Shown one piece after another: positions 8,917-15,501 of a stretch of 23,233 nt of DNA. The stretch lies in NCBI GenBank assembly GCA_016932895.1, contig JAFGCA010000204.1, positions 1 through 23,233 of the forward strand. The letters run 5' to 3'. Below the pieces are notes generated by a model. The model was not told the DNA's origin, ran no database searches, and worked only from the letters and a program-made list of their open reading frames with translations. The translations under genes and the position numbers were made by a program. This DNA comes from Sedimentisphaerales bacterium (GTDB taxonomy: Bacteria > Planctomycetota > Phycisphaerae > Sedimentisphaerales > SG8-4). Position 1 is the stretch's first letter; every line of letters starts with the position of its first letter.

Positions 8917-10020
8917 ATGGAACAGCGGGAGAGAATCGGCAGTGGAGAGCCGTCCGGCGCGAGTCCTGGTGGGTTTTGTCGGCGACGGTGGTGGATCGGC
9001 CTTCTGTGTCTTGCGCTTGTGCTTGTAGGCGCGATCTTTCTCTGGCTGCGGCGGGGGCTAAGCGCCGACGAGGAGCTTCGAGCCATCGATGCCGCCCACG
9101 CCATTGCCAAGGAGGAAAACGCCGCAACGGTCTACAACCGTCTGATCCTCGACGACACGCTGCCCCCGCTGAATGCGCAGCTTCTGCCTGCGAGCGTCCG
9201 TGCGCCCACGCTCTCGCGGCCGTGGCGCAGCGCCGATTTCCCGCAAGCGGCCGAGTGGCTCAAGCAGCGCGGGCAGGTCGTCGATGCTCTGCTGCAAGCC
9301 GGCCGGAAACAACGATGCTGGTTCCTCGCCGTCGAAGCGCCGCAGCATAGCGGGAAACGATTCGAACGAATCTACCACGGAGCCCTGCTGCTGATTCGGT
9401 CGGCGAACAACGACTGGGCCGAAGGCCGCGTGGAGCAGGGTCTGAACAAACTGCTCTGTGTCTTTCAGATGGCAAGGCACTTCCGCTCTCAGGCGTATCC
9501 GTCTGATTACGACGCGGGTGAGGCGGTGGCGTCGGAGGGCCTGAAGCGATTCGCTGCACTCGTCGTTAACGAGGACGTGCCAGCGGACTGGCTGGCCAGA
9601 TTCGAAGCAGTCCTGCCGCCGACTGAAGATGGATGGGACGAACGGTCACGGCTCTTACACAAGATCGAGAGGCTCTACATAGAGAGCATGAACCGCGGCC
9701 CCTTCGTACGAGTGCTGCACGCCCTGGACTGGACGCGCCGGGAATACACGAAGCGCTCCTACTTCTCTCTTCTGGCGGAATCCCGGGCTGTACGCATCCT
9801 TCTGGAATTGCGACGTAATAAGAATGAGACCGGCGCCTGGCCCGCCAATCTTGCGTACATCGAGAATCGCGTTGCTCCGGAGGCGCTGGTCGATCCCGTG
9901 ACCGGCAAGCCACTCGTCTACCGCCCGACGGGCGATGTCTTCACCCTGTACAGCACCGGGCCCAACGGCCGCGACGAAGGCGGACAAGCCGGAGACGACC
10001 ATTGCTTCTGGCCCCGTTAA
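8917..10020 (+). CDS. Single-pass membrane protein of unknown function
   Basis: A 367-residue protein I do not recognise as a named family. ATG 8917 is chosen because GAGG lies 8 bases upstream and the predicted promoter lies between it and earlier in-frame ATGs. Residues 1-24 are hydrophilic and end in CRRRWW; a single membrane helix (WWIGLLCLALVLVGAIFLWL) follows at about 24-43, then an arginine pair. The positive-inside rule puts the long C-terminal part outside the cytoplasm. The bulk is alpha-helical in character, with repeated amphipathic stretches. The end is distinctive: GAWPANL, then DPVTGKPLVYRPTGDVFTLYSTGPNG, a wording that resembles the C-terminal calcium-site region of type II secretion pseudopilins (DPWG...YxLxSxGPDG) and also occurs at the end of many planctomycete hypothetical proteins. 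The prepilin cleavage motif is absent, so it is not itself a pseudopilin. It converges on the fucosidase gene with overlapping stop codons. Confidence 0.8.
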   Translation: MEQRERIGSGEPSGASPGGFCRRRWWIGLLCLALVLVGAIFLWLRRGLSADEELRAIDAAHAIAKEENAATVYNRLILDDTLPPLNAQLLPASVRAPTLSRPWRSADFPQAAEWLKQRGQVVDALLQAGRKQRCWFLAVEAPQHSGKRFERIYHGALLLIRSANNDWAEGRVEQGLNKLLCVFQMARHFRSQAYPSDYDAGEAVASEGLKRFAALVVNEDVPADWLARFEAVLPPTEDGWDERSRLLHKIERLYIESMNRGPFVRVLHALDWTRREYTKRSYFSLLAESRAVRILLELRRNKNETGAWPANLAYIENRVAPEALVDPVTGKPLVYRPTGDVFTLYSTGPNGRDEGGQAGDDHCFWPR

Positions 10021-12149
10021 GGAAGCGTGGCAAAAGTTGCCTCGGCGATCTCGAAGGCCCAGGCGTGCCGGCACGAAGGCGATTGCCTGACGCTCTCGGG
10101 AATCCGCACGGACAAACCGTCCGGCCCGGCCTCCCACGCAAGAGTCGCCTCCGAACCAAGCAGGCGCACGGATTTTGCGCCTCGCAGCGCCGCGATCTGA
10201 ATCCGCTCGGGCGGTGCGGCCCGTCCGTCTTCGGCGAGATAGAGGGCGTAGAGCATGGCCCCTTTTCGGGTCAGGCACACGCGCCCGACCTTGTACGGCG
10301 GCACGGGGCGGGTTCCGTAAATAGCTTCTCCGTTGACCTGCATCCAGCGGCCGATCTCTTTCATCCGCTCGACCGCCGGCGCGGGCAACTCGCCGTCGGG
10401 GCTCGGGCCCACGTTGAGCAGGAAGTTCCCGCCTTTGGCCACGATATTGACAAGCAGGTGGATCAGCTCGCGCGTGGATTTGTAGTTGTCGTTGGGCTTA
10501 TACGACCACTGGTCTCCCATGGTCATGCAGGTTTCCCAGACGTAGGGCAGCGGCTCTGTCGGCACCTGTTGTTCGGGCGTGAGGTAGTTCTCGTATCGCC
10601 CGCCGACGGTGCGATCGACGATGATCAGGCCGGGTTGGTGTCGTCGCGCGATGGCGGCGAGCTTGGGCATGTCGATGTCCTGGCTCGGCGGGCGGACCTG
10701 ACCGCCGTCGAGCCACAGGATGTCGATGGGGCCGTAGTCCGTCGTCAGCTCCCCGATGACGTTATGCGTGAACTCCACGAAGCTCGCCCATTTCCCGGGA
10801 TGCTCCATCGTGTCGTAGTTGACGTTGCGGTCACGGTGCGGCCACTCGGGTGCCCAGTAGCCCGGGTGGTGCCAGTCGGATTTCGAGTAATAGGCCCCGA
10901 TGCCGAATCCCTCCCGGCGGAAGGTATCGAACACGGCCCGAACGACGTCGGCGCGGGCCTCGGTGTGAAACGGACAGGAAGGATGCGTCGTGCGGTAGTC
11001 CGTCTGCTTCGTGTCGAACATGCAAAAGCCGTCGTGGTGCTTGGTCGTAAACACGACGTATTTCATGCCGGCTTCCTGCGCCAGAGACGCCCAGCGGTCG
11101 GGGTCGAACCGTTGCGGGTGGAACGTTTTGTTGAGAGCTACGTAATCGCGCGAGAACTTCTCGAAATCTTTTCCGCGCTTCGTCCAGGCGGGCAGATCGT
11201 CCGGACGCGCCCACGTATCGACCTCGATCAGGGGCCACGACTCGATGCAGCCCCACTGGCTGTAGATGCCCCAGTGCATCATGAAGCCGAACTTCCAGTC
11301 CTGGAACCGGTCGAGCTTCTCCAGCACGAGGGGATCGTCCTCTCGATCTCGAGCCGGCCGCCTGGCCGTCGGGGGGTGGGAGAGATAGTTCGCCAGGATG
11401 CGGCCCAGAATCTGCTCGCCTCGCGCGTTGGCGTGGATGGGATCGCGCTTGAAGCCGTCGAGGTCTTGCTGCGAGCCTCGGATGTAGGCACCCCAGGCCG
11501 CCTCCATGTCGAGGAAGGCCGCACCGGTCTCTCGCGCCAGTTTTTCGAGGTTCTTGCGGTAATCGCTGTGATCGTCCGGATCGACGATGGCCTGCCACTG
11601 GGCGTCATCGCGCGGGTCGGTTCGTCCGAAGGCGCCCGTCATGAGCAGGATGTCCGGATTCGCGGCGACGCGAATCTGGCGAATGACCTCGCGGATCGAG
11701 TCGATATCGCCGCGATGGCTGATGCCGCCGATGATGACCAGGTCGGGCTTGTGATCGAGCACGAATTTCTGCACGCGCGGCGGCTCTTTGTACCACCAGC
11801 AACCGGTGGAGCCACGCACCGACGTCGTCTTTTCGATGATGCACTTCGGGTGACGCCGCTCGACGACGAGATTCCAGCACGAGCGGCTGGTGTCGTTGAC
11901 GATGCTGTCACCCAGCATCACGACCCGCAGCGTGCCGCCCTCGGTGAGACGTTTCTTCGTCTGCGGCAAGCGATCCCAGCGATCCGCCAGCGGGCGGTAC
12001 AAGACGGGCGGAATCTCGGCGTAAGCCGTCTGTATTTGTGCCAGCGTGCGCTGGTTGCCGGAAAGGATGTACCCGTCATCGGCAAAAACACCTGTGCCAG
12101 CAAGGAGAATCATGCTTGCAACAAACATCGTCGAAACGGTCGTTCTCAC
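10017..12149 (-). CDS. Secreted SGNH hydrolase-GH29 alpha-L-fucosidase fusion
   Basis: A 710-residue exported two-domain enzyme. The start is GTG 12149, with AGGAG 8 bases upstream and a signal peptide (cleavage after VFA, residue 23). Residues about 70-260 look like an SGNH/GDSL hydrolase: GDSI with the likely nucleophile Ser82 and DPIHANARG with D236 and H239; these enzymes remove acyl esters from sugars. Residues about 275-620 are a GH29 alpha-L-fucosidase barrel: FGFMMHWG (288-294), YVVFTTKHHDGF (364-375), GIGAYYSKSDW (417-427), and ILWLDGG with the probable nucleophile Asp481. The acid/base residue of GH29 varies; Glu539 in VWET is only a candidate. A short beta-rich tail (620-710) is typical of the family. 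GH29 cleaves terminal alpha-L-fucose with retention. The minus-strand stop overlaps the stop of the 8917 gene. A sulfatase gene 5 kb away suggests sulfated fucans as possible substrates, which is inference. Confidence 0.92.
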   Translation of the reverse strand: MRTTVSTMFVASMILLAGTGVFADDGYILSGNQRTLAQIQTAYAEIPPVLYRPLADRWDRLPQTKKRLTEGGTLRVVMLGDSIVNDTSRSCWNLVVERRHPKCIIEKTTSVRGSTGCWWYKEPPRVQKFVLDHKPDLVIIGGISHRGDIDSIREVIRQIRVAANPDILLMTGAFGRTDPRDDAQWQAIVDPDDHSDYRKNLEKLARETGAAFLDMEAAWGAYIRGSQQDLDGFKRDPIHANARGEQILGRILANYLSHPPTARRPARDREDDPLVLEKLDRFQDWKFGFMMHWGIYSQWGCIESWPLIEVDTWARPDDLPAWTKRGKDFEKFSRDYVALNKTFHPQRFDPDRWASLAQEAGMKYVVFTTKHHDGFCMFDTKQTDYRTTHPSCPFHTEARADVVRAVFDTFRREGFGIGAYYSKSDWHHPGYWAPEWPHRDRNVNYDTMEHPGKWASFVEFTHNVIGELTTDYGPIDILWLDGGQVRPPSQDIDMPKLAAIARRHQPGLIIVDRTVGGRYENYLTPEQQVPTEPLPYVWETCMTMGDQWSYKPNDNYKSTRELIHLLVNIVAKGGNFLLNVGPSPDGELPAPAVERMKEIGRWMQVNGEAIYGTRPVPPYKVGRVCLTRKGAMLYALYLAEDGRAAPPERIQIAALRGAKSVRLLGSEATLAWEAGPDGLSVRIPESVRQSPSCRHAWAFEIAEATFATLP

Positions 12150-12171
12150 TTCTCACACTCCTGTCGATTGG

Positions 12172-12207
12172 CGTTGCTGAAAAGCAACGTGTCCCCGCAC
12201 CGGACAC
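12172..12207 (-). other. Two adjacent hairpins in the fucosidase leader
   Basis: CGTTGCT (12172-12178) pairs perfectly with AGCAACG (12183-12189) across a 4-base loop, and immediately next to it GTGTCC (12189-12194) pairs with GGACAC (12202-12207). On the minus strand both lie just upstream of the AGGAG that serves GTG 12149. They could stabilise or control the message. They also fill much of the 125-bp gap after the lipoprotein gene, so they might instead be processing or termination signals; there is no T tract. Confidence 0.4.
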
Positions 12208-12274
12208 AAAATGATACTGCCATCCGTCCCGGTCCCTTCGACCGCGGCTCCGTTGGACTGGTATCGTAGTAGCG

Positions 12275-12790
12275 TCAGGGCGCACCGCCCAGAACGTCGG
12301 CCTTGAGCGCCTCGACCGCGGCCCGGGCGTGGGCGTCGAAACTCTTGTAGGTATCGGTCAGGACCGAGCCGACGATGGCCCCGGTCTCACTATCGACGAT
12401 GCGGACGCGCAGCTTCGTCTGGCGGGCCTCTTCATCGATGGAATATTCGCACATGATGAGCGCCTCGACGCCGAGGACCTCCTGGAGCTTGGCGCGCGTC
12501 CGGTCGTTGAGCCGCCCTTTCAACAGATCCTGCTCGCCGAGGATGGACGCAAGCCGGTTTCGCTCGACGAAGGTAATGATTCTTCCGGAGAACGTCTTGA
12601 CGTAGGCGGCCATGAAAATCTGCTCTTGTTCGGGATCGAGGCCCAGCACGGCGTGACGTTCATACGTGTAGAGATCGGGCTTGGTAAACAGCGCCCGCGT
12701 CCGGTAGCTCTCCTCACACCCGGAAAGCAAAACGAACAACATCCATAACAGTACCGGCAGAGTTGCAGAAACGGCGGTCCGTCGCATCAT
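12275..12790 (-). CDS. CsgG/LpoB-like outer-membrane-type lipoprotein
   Basis: A 171-residue predicted lipoprotein. The start is ATG 12790 (a second ATG follows at once); AGGGG is 7 bases upstream. The signal peptide ends in the lipobox LLSGC with the lipidated Cys25. The mature part reads like the periplasmic fold of CsgG/LpoB-type proteins: FSGRIITFVERNRLASILGEQDLL (the family's 'vveRdrl..il.Eq' helix), LNDRTRAKLQEVLGVEALIMCEYS (the 'lG.l.gad.lv.g.i' strand), then a closing strand pair KLRVRIVDSETGAIVGSV. It is shorter than CsgG secretion channels and lacks their transmembrane hairpins, so it is closer in size to LpoB-like or stand-alone CsgG-fold lipoproteins. It lies 125 bp upstream of the fucosidase gene on the same strand and could be cotranscribed with it. 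Role unknown; attachment to a cell-envelope complex is inference. Confidence 0.85.
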   Translation of the reverse strand: MMRRTAVSATLPVLLWMLFVLLSGCEESYRTRALFTKPDLYTYERHAVLGLDPEQEQIFMAAYVKTFSGRIITFVERNRLASILGEQDLLKGRLNDRTRAKLQEVLGVEALIMCEYSIDEEARQTKLRVRIVDSETGAIVGSVLTDTYKSFDAHARAAVEALKADVLGGAP

Positions 12791-12867
12791 CGTGTTTCCC
12801 CTTGACTTACTCCTGCGCAAAAAACACCAGAGCCATCGGCGTCGACGCCAATACGGCACCGCCGCTT

Positions 12868-12895
12868 ATCTTACCTTCATTTGCCGCCGGCACAA
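12868..12895 (-). promoter_or_regulatory. Possible promoter for the lipoprotein gene
   Basis: On the minus strand TTGTGC (12890-12895) and TAAGAT (12868-12873) are 16 bases apart. Transcription would start near 12861, about 70 bases before ATG 12790. Both hexamers are imperfect. Confidence 0.4.
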
Positions 12896-12990
12896 GGTTC
12901 TATCCGCCACGGGTACGCGGACGCGGCCGTAAAAGCCTCGCGGCACCTGGTACCGAATTTCGCAAGTCTTGCAACTACCGTCAAAGAGAA

Positions 12991-13065
12991 GATTGCGTCG
13001 TCGCCACGCTCCTCGCAATGACATAGGCAAGTCCTCAATGTCATTGCGAGCGAAGCGAAGCAATC
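12991..13065. repeat. Dispersed palindromic repeat (TCATTGCGAG type)
   Basis: The left arm (12991-13024, GATTGCGTCG...CGCAATGACAT) and right arm (13038-13065, ATGTCATTGCGAG...CAATC) are near-perfect inverted copies around a 13-base spacer; the right arm lacks about six bases present in the left. The motif TCATTGCGAGCGAAGCGAAGC is of a kind known as an intergenic palindromic repeat scattered through many unrelated bacterial genomes, where it is often mis-annotated as small proteins reading SLR.A..R.NL or DCFASLAMT. Both of those peptide readings can be seen here. Confidence 0.75.
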
Positions 13066-13134
13066 TATGGTCGCAGGATTTCTGAAACGCGTGCTCTGGA
13101 TTCCGTCCTTCACCGGGGGCTCGGGTGGCAGCGT

Positions 13135-13151
13135 CAAGTCCGAAGGACTTG
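13135..13151 (-). terminator. Hairpin after the zinc-ribbon gene, possible terminator
   Basis: CAAGTCC (13135-13141) and GGACTTG (13145-13151) form a perfect 7-bp stem with a 3-base loop, 25 bases past the minus-strand stop at 13176. No T tract follows, so this may be a transcript-end stabiliser rather than a true intrinsic terminator. Confidence 0.4.
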
Positions 13152-13175
13152 GCGATGGGGCTGGGAAAATCGCGT

Positions 13176-13574
13176 TTAGGTGGCCTCTCCGCGGGGTACA
13201 TCGTGCTCGTGTCCGCAGTCTTTGCAGCGCAAAATCGTGACCTTCTCAAGAGTGGGTTTGCGGCAGTCGGGGCACAGATGTTCGTTTTCCCAGGTGCAGT
13301 ACTCGGTCCAGGCGCGGTCGGCGTGTGCGCCTACTTCGAATGCGCCTTCGCCATGTTCCTCCTCGGGATAGATGGCCTTGACGATGGGCCAGTGCGCGCC
13401 GACGCGCCTCGGGTATTGCTGCAGCGTCATGAGAATAGTGTGCAGCTCGTGGTCGGTATCGATGCCGCAATCGCTCTTGACCTCGGCGAACCAGAAGCAC
13501 ACCTTCGAGGCCAGGTGCGCCGCGATCCACTCGAAGACCGTTCGGGCTTGGGGCGACAGCAGCTCGTATGCCAT
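13176..13574 (-). CDS. Small zinc-ribbon protein of unknown function
   Basis: A 132-residue soluble protein with no signal peptide or membrane segment. ATG 13574 has GGGG 9 bases upstream. The C-terminal third carries two CxxC knuckles, CPDC (101-104) and CKDC (117-120), spaced as in a treble-clef or rubredoxin-like zinc ribbon, followed by a His-containing end (GHEHD). The N-terminal 90 residues look alpha-helical (SPQARTVFEWIAAHLA, HELHTILMTLQQYP) and I cannot assign them. The gene follows the His-tailed microprotein gene by 31 bases on the same strand and is probably cotranscribed with it from the promoter at 13896-13924. The ribbon could bind nucleic acid or protein; function is unknown. 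Confidence 0.78.
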   Translation of the reverse strand: MAYELLSPQARTVFEWIAAHLASKVCFWFAEVKSDCGIDTDHELHTILMTLQQYPRRVGAHWPIVKAIYPEEEHGEGAFEVGAHADRAWTEYCTWENEHLCPDCRKPTLEKVTILRCKDCGHEHDVPRGEAT

Positions 13575-13605
13575 GGCTCATCCCCGCTCGTTCATGGAAT
13601 GGGTC

Positions 13606-13806
13606 TCAATGATGTCCGTGCAGCTTCGGCCCGTGGCGCCCGCCGTGGAGCTGATGGAAGTAGTGCCTCGCCCGCCTCCACGCGGCGAGATGGTTGCCGG
13701 CCGCGCGCAGAGCCGCCATGACGGCCAGGGTGGCGAGAAGCACGAGAACGGGCCAGAGATGATCAGGAGCCAGCGCCTGGGCTACCATGTGTGCGGCTGT
13801 ATTCAT
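13606..13806 (-). CDS. His-rich single-pass membrane microprotein
   Basis: A 66-residue protein. I prefer ATG 13806 to the in-frame ATG 13821 because AGG lies 9 bases upstream of 13806, while nothing resembling a ribosome binding site precedes 13821. A hydrophobic helix (LWPVLVLLATLAVMAALRAAG) spans about residues 17-37, followed by a basic stretch (WRRARHYFH), so the tail is predicted to be cytoplasmic. The last 19 residues contain seven histidines (HYFHQLHGGRHGPKLHGHH), suggesting metal binding. It is the first gene of a likely two-gene operon with the zinc-ribbon protein. No family is recognised; metal handling or sensing is inference. Confidence 0.6.
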   Translation of the reverse strand: MNTAAHMVAQALAPDHLWPVLVLLATLAVMAALRAAGNHLAAWRRARHYFHQLHGGRHGPKLHGHH

Positions 13807-13895
13807 AATCGCGCGCCTCATAGGATAGGCTCGGAGCCCACGCCGTTTCTTCGCACGCAGCTTGTCAGCATGCGCTCAAGCCCATCCTGCGCATT

Positions 13896-13924
13896 ATTGT
13901 AGACCCGTCGCCCTGTACAATCAA
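13896..13924 (-). promoter_or_regulatory. Sigma70-type promoter for the 13806-13176 operon
   Basis: On the minus strand TTGATT (13919-13924) and TACAAT (13896-13901) are separated by 17 bases. Transcription would start near 13889, about 80 bases before ATG 13806. It is back to back with the rightward promoter at 13987-14016. Confidence 0.6.
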
Positions 13925-13986
13925 GCAGAATTCACCTCGCACCGCGTTTATTCCCCGATACACCCGCCCGGGGCCTGAAACTGGTG

Positions 13987-14016
13987 CTTTCACTCGGCCG
14001 TACCGGCACCTATAAT
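13987..14016 (+). promoter_or_regulatory. Sigma70-type promoter for the FG-GAP gene
   Basis: A perfect TATAAT (14011-14016) has a weak -35, CTTTCA (13987-13992), 18 bases away. Transcription would start near 14023, giving a leader of about 35 bases to ATG 14057. A weak -35 with a perfect -10 may mean an activator is used. Confidence 0.5.
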
Positions 14017-14056
14017 CGTCGTGACAAAAAACCGTACTTATTGCAGGGAAAGACCG

Positions 14057-15421
14057 ATGAACGCAAACACACCTGTTTTCAGAGCAGTCGCCCTGGTATT
14101 GCTGGCGTGTGTTGCCGCCCCGGGGTACCAACAGAATCCCTTCGTCGTCAAACTCGATCTACCGGCGCCGCAGGACTCGGCGGGCGGGATGATCGTGGCC
14201 GACCTTAATGCCGACGACACCATGGACTACCTGGTAACCGTGCCCGGACACGTAGCGGCCTACGCCAATGACGGCGCGAAACTGTGGGTGCTCAAGACCG
14301 ACGTCATCGTGGGCGGCTCCAGTGAGAGCGAGGGCCTTCCGGGCCACCACGGGCCCGGGGTGGCCGCCGGCGACGTGGACGGCGACGGCCGGTGCGAGGT
14401 GCTCTTTCTGACGAAGGACTCCACGCTGTATGTCGTGGACGGCAAGACCGGGCGCCCGGAAGCCGAAGCAAAGCCGCCCTGCCCCGAGCAGGCCGAGCGC
14501 TGGGAGGTGGCGATGATCGCCGATTTCCGCGGCACCGGCGCCGACCGCGACGTCCTGCTCCAGGCAACGAACAAGGACGGCTACCGAACGGGGAAATTCC
14601 TGGCCGCCTATTCCATCGCCGGCCTCCTGCGCGGCGAGGAGCCCCTGTGGCAAACGGACCAGTTCACAAGCTGCGCCCACAACGGCGCCCGCCTGGCCGA
14701 CATCAACGGCGACGGACGCGATGAGGTGCTGGGCGCCACGATCTTCTCGGCAACGGGAAAGCTGCTGGCTCGCGCCGTCCCCGACCGCTACCACATGGAC
14801 AGCGTGTTCGTGGCGGACGCCCGCCCCGAGAAACCGGGATTGGAGGTGATCCTCCTGGAAGAGGGCAGCAATCAGGTCCAGCTCCTCGGCTGCGACGGCC
14901 CGATCTGGAGGACGCACTTTAAGAAGCAGGAGCCGCAGAACGCCGCTGTGGGGCGATTCCGAAAGGACAGCGACGAAATCTTCATCTGGTGTCGCTCGCG
15001 GTACAACGAGCATCAGAAACCGTTCGTCTTCGATTCGTCGGGCAAGAAGGTATTCGACTACAGCATGGATGACGTCGCGCCCGACGGCTGGACAGCCAGC
15101 GGCGTCGAGGTCATTCACACCATCGATTGGACGGGCGGGCCCGAGCAGTTGGCGTGCGCCAAGGAACGACACGAAAGCGGCGACGTCTGTCTGTTCGAGC
15201 CCCTCACCGGAAGATTCGTGAAGCGCATCACGGAGAAGGCGGACCGTCTGTACGTGGCGGACGTCACGAGCGACTGGCGCGAAGAGATCATCGTCCTCAA
15301 CGGCACCGAGCTGCACGTGTATGAGAACCGCGACCCCAATCCCAGGCCGGCGCATGAGCGGCTCTGGACCGACCGCAACTACCGTCGCCTGAAGCAGTGC
15401 CACAATTACTACTCGCCCTGA
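14057..15421 (+). CDS. Exported FG-GAP/beta-propeller protein
   Basis: A 454-residue protein that starts at ATG 14057 (AGGGA 8 bases upstream); an in-frame ATG at 14021 lies at the predicted transcription start and is rejected. It opens with a hydrophobic export signal (FRAVALVLLACVAAPG); LLAC at 15-18 could be a weak lipobox, so lipid anchoring is possible. The rest looks like an integrin-alpha/FG-GAP type beta-propeller: calcium-loop motifs DLNADDTMD (49-57), DVDGDGRCE (106-114) and DINGDGRDE (215-223) each precede a hydrophobic strand, and further blades end in LYVVDGKTG and LHVYENRD. Similar propellers form the catalytic domain of family 11 rhamnogalacturonan lyases, but I see no evidence for that activity and call it a propeller only. 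An 80-bp gap leads to the amidohydrolase gene on the same strand, probably one operon. Likely role: binding or scaffolding outside the cytoplasm. Confidence 0.85.
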   Translation: MNANTPVFRAVALVLLACVAAPGYQQNPFVVKLDLPAPQDSAGGMIVADLNADDTMDYLVTVPGHVAAYANDGAKLWVLKTDVIVGGSSESEGLPGHHGPGVAAGDVDGDGRCEVLFLTKDSTLYVVDGKTGRPEAEAKPPCPEQAERWEVAMIADFRGTGADRDVLLQATNKDGYRTGKFLAAYSIAGLLRGEEPLWQTDQFTSCAHNGARLADINGDGRDEVLGATIFSATGKLLARAVPDRYHMDSVFVADARPEKPGLEVILLEEGSNQVQLLGCDGPIWRTHFKKQEPQNAAVGRFRKDSDEIFIWCRSRYNEHQKPFVFDSSGKKVFDYSMDDVAPDGWTASGVEVIHTIDWTGGPEQLACAKERHESGDVCLFEPLTGRFVKRITEKADRLYVADVTSDWREEIIVLNGTELHVYENRDPNPRPAHERLWTDRNYRRLKQCHNYYSP

Positions 15422-15501
15422 CGTTGCGACAGGTGGAGAGCGATCGGTTCGAACCACGCGCGACCGCTGAATCACGGCTGCATGCAAAAGGAGGATGTAC
15501 C

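Larger units (their letters stand above)
12791..13175. other. Intergenic region with repeats, no gene supported
   Basis: Besides the lipoprotein promoter, the palindromic repeat at 12991-13065 and the hairpin at 13135-13151, I see nothing here. Small open frames that cross the region translate the repeat and have no ribosome binding sites, so they are not called. Confidence 0.5.

Noticed and set aside
10002..12269. Long open frame on the plus strand opposite the fucosidase gene (755 codons)
   Set aside because: It lies almost wholly antisense to a gene with clear enzyme motifs, has no domain-like sequence and has no ribosome binding site. GC-rich DNA often keeps the opposite strand open.
12866..13249. 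Small minus-strand proteins across the intergenic repeat
   Set aside because: They translate the palindromic repeat (SLRGAWRRRNL, DCFASLAMT style), a known source of false genes.
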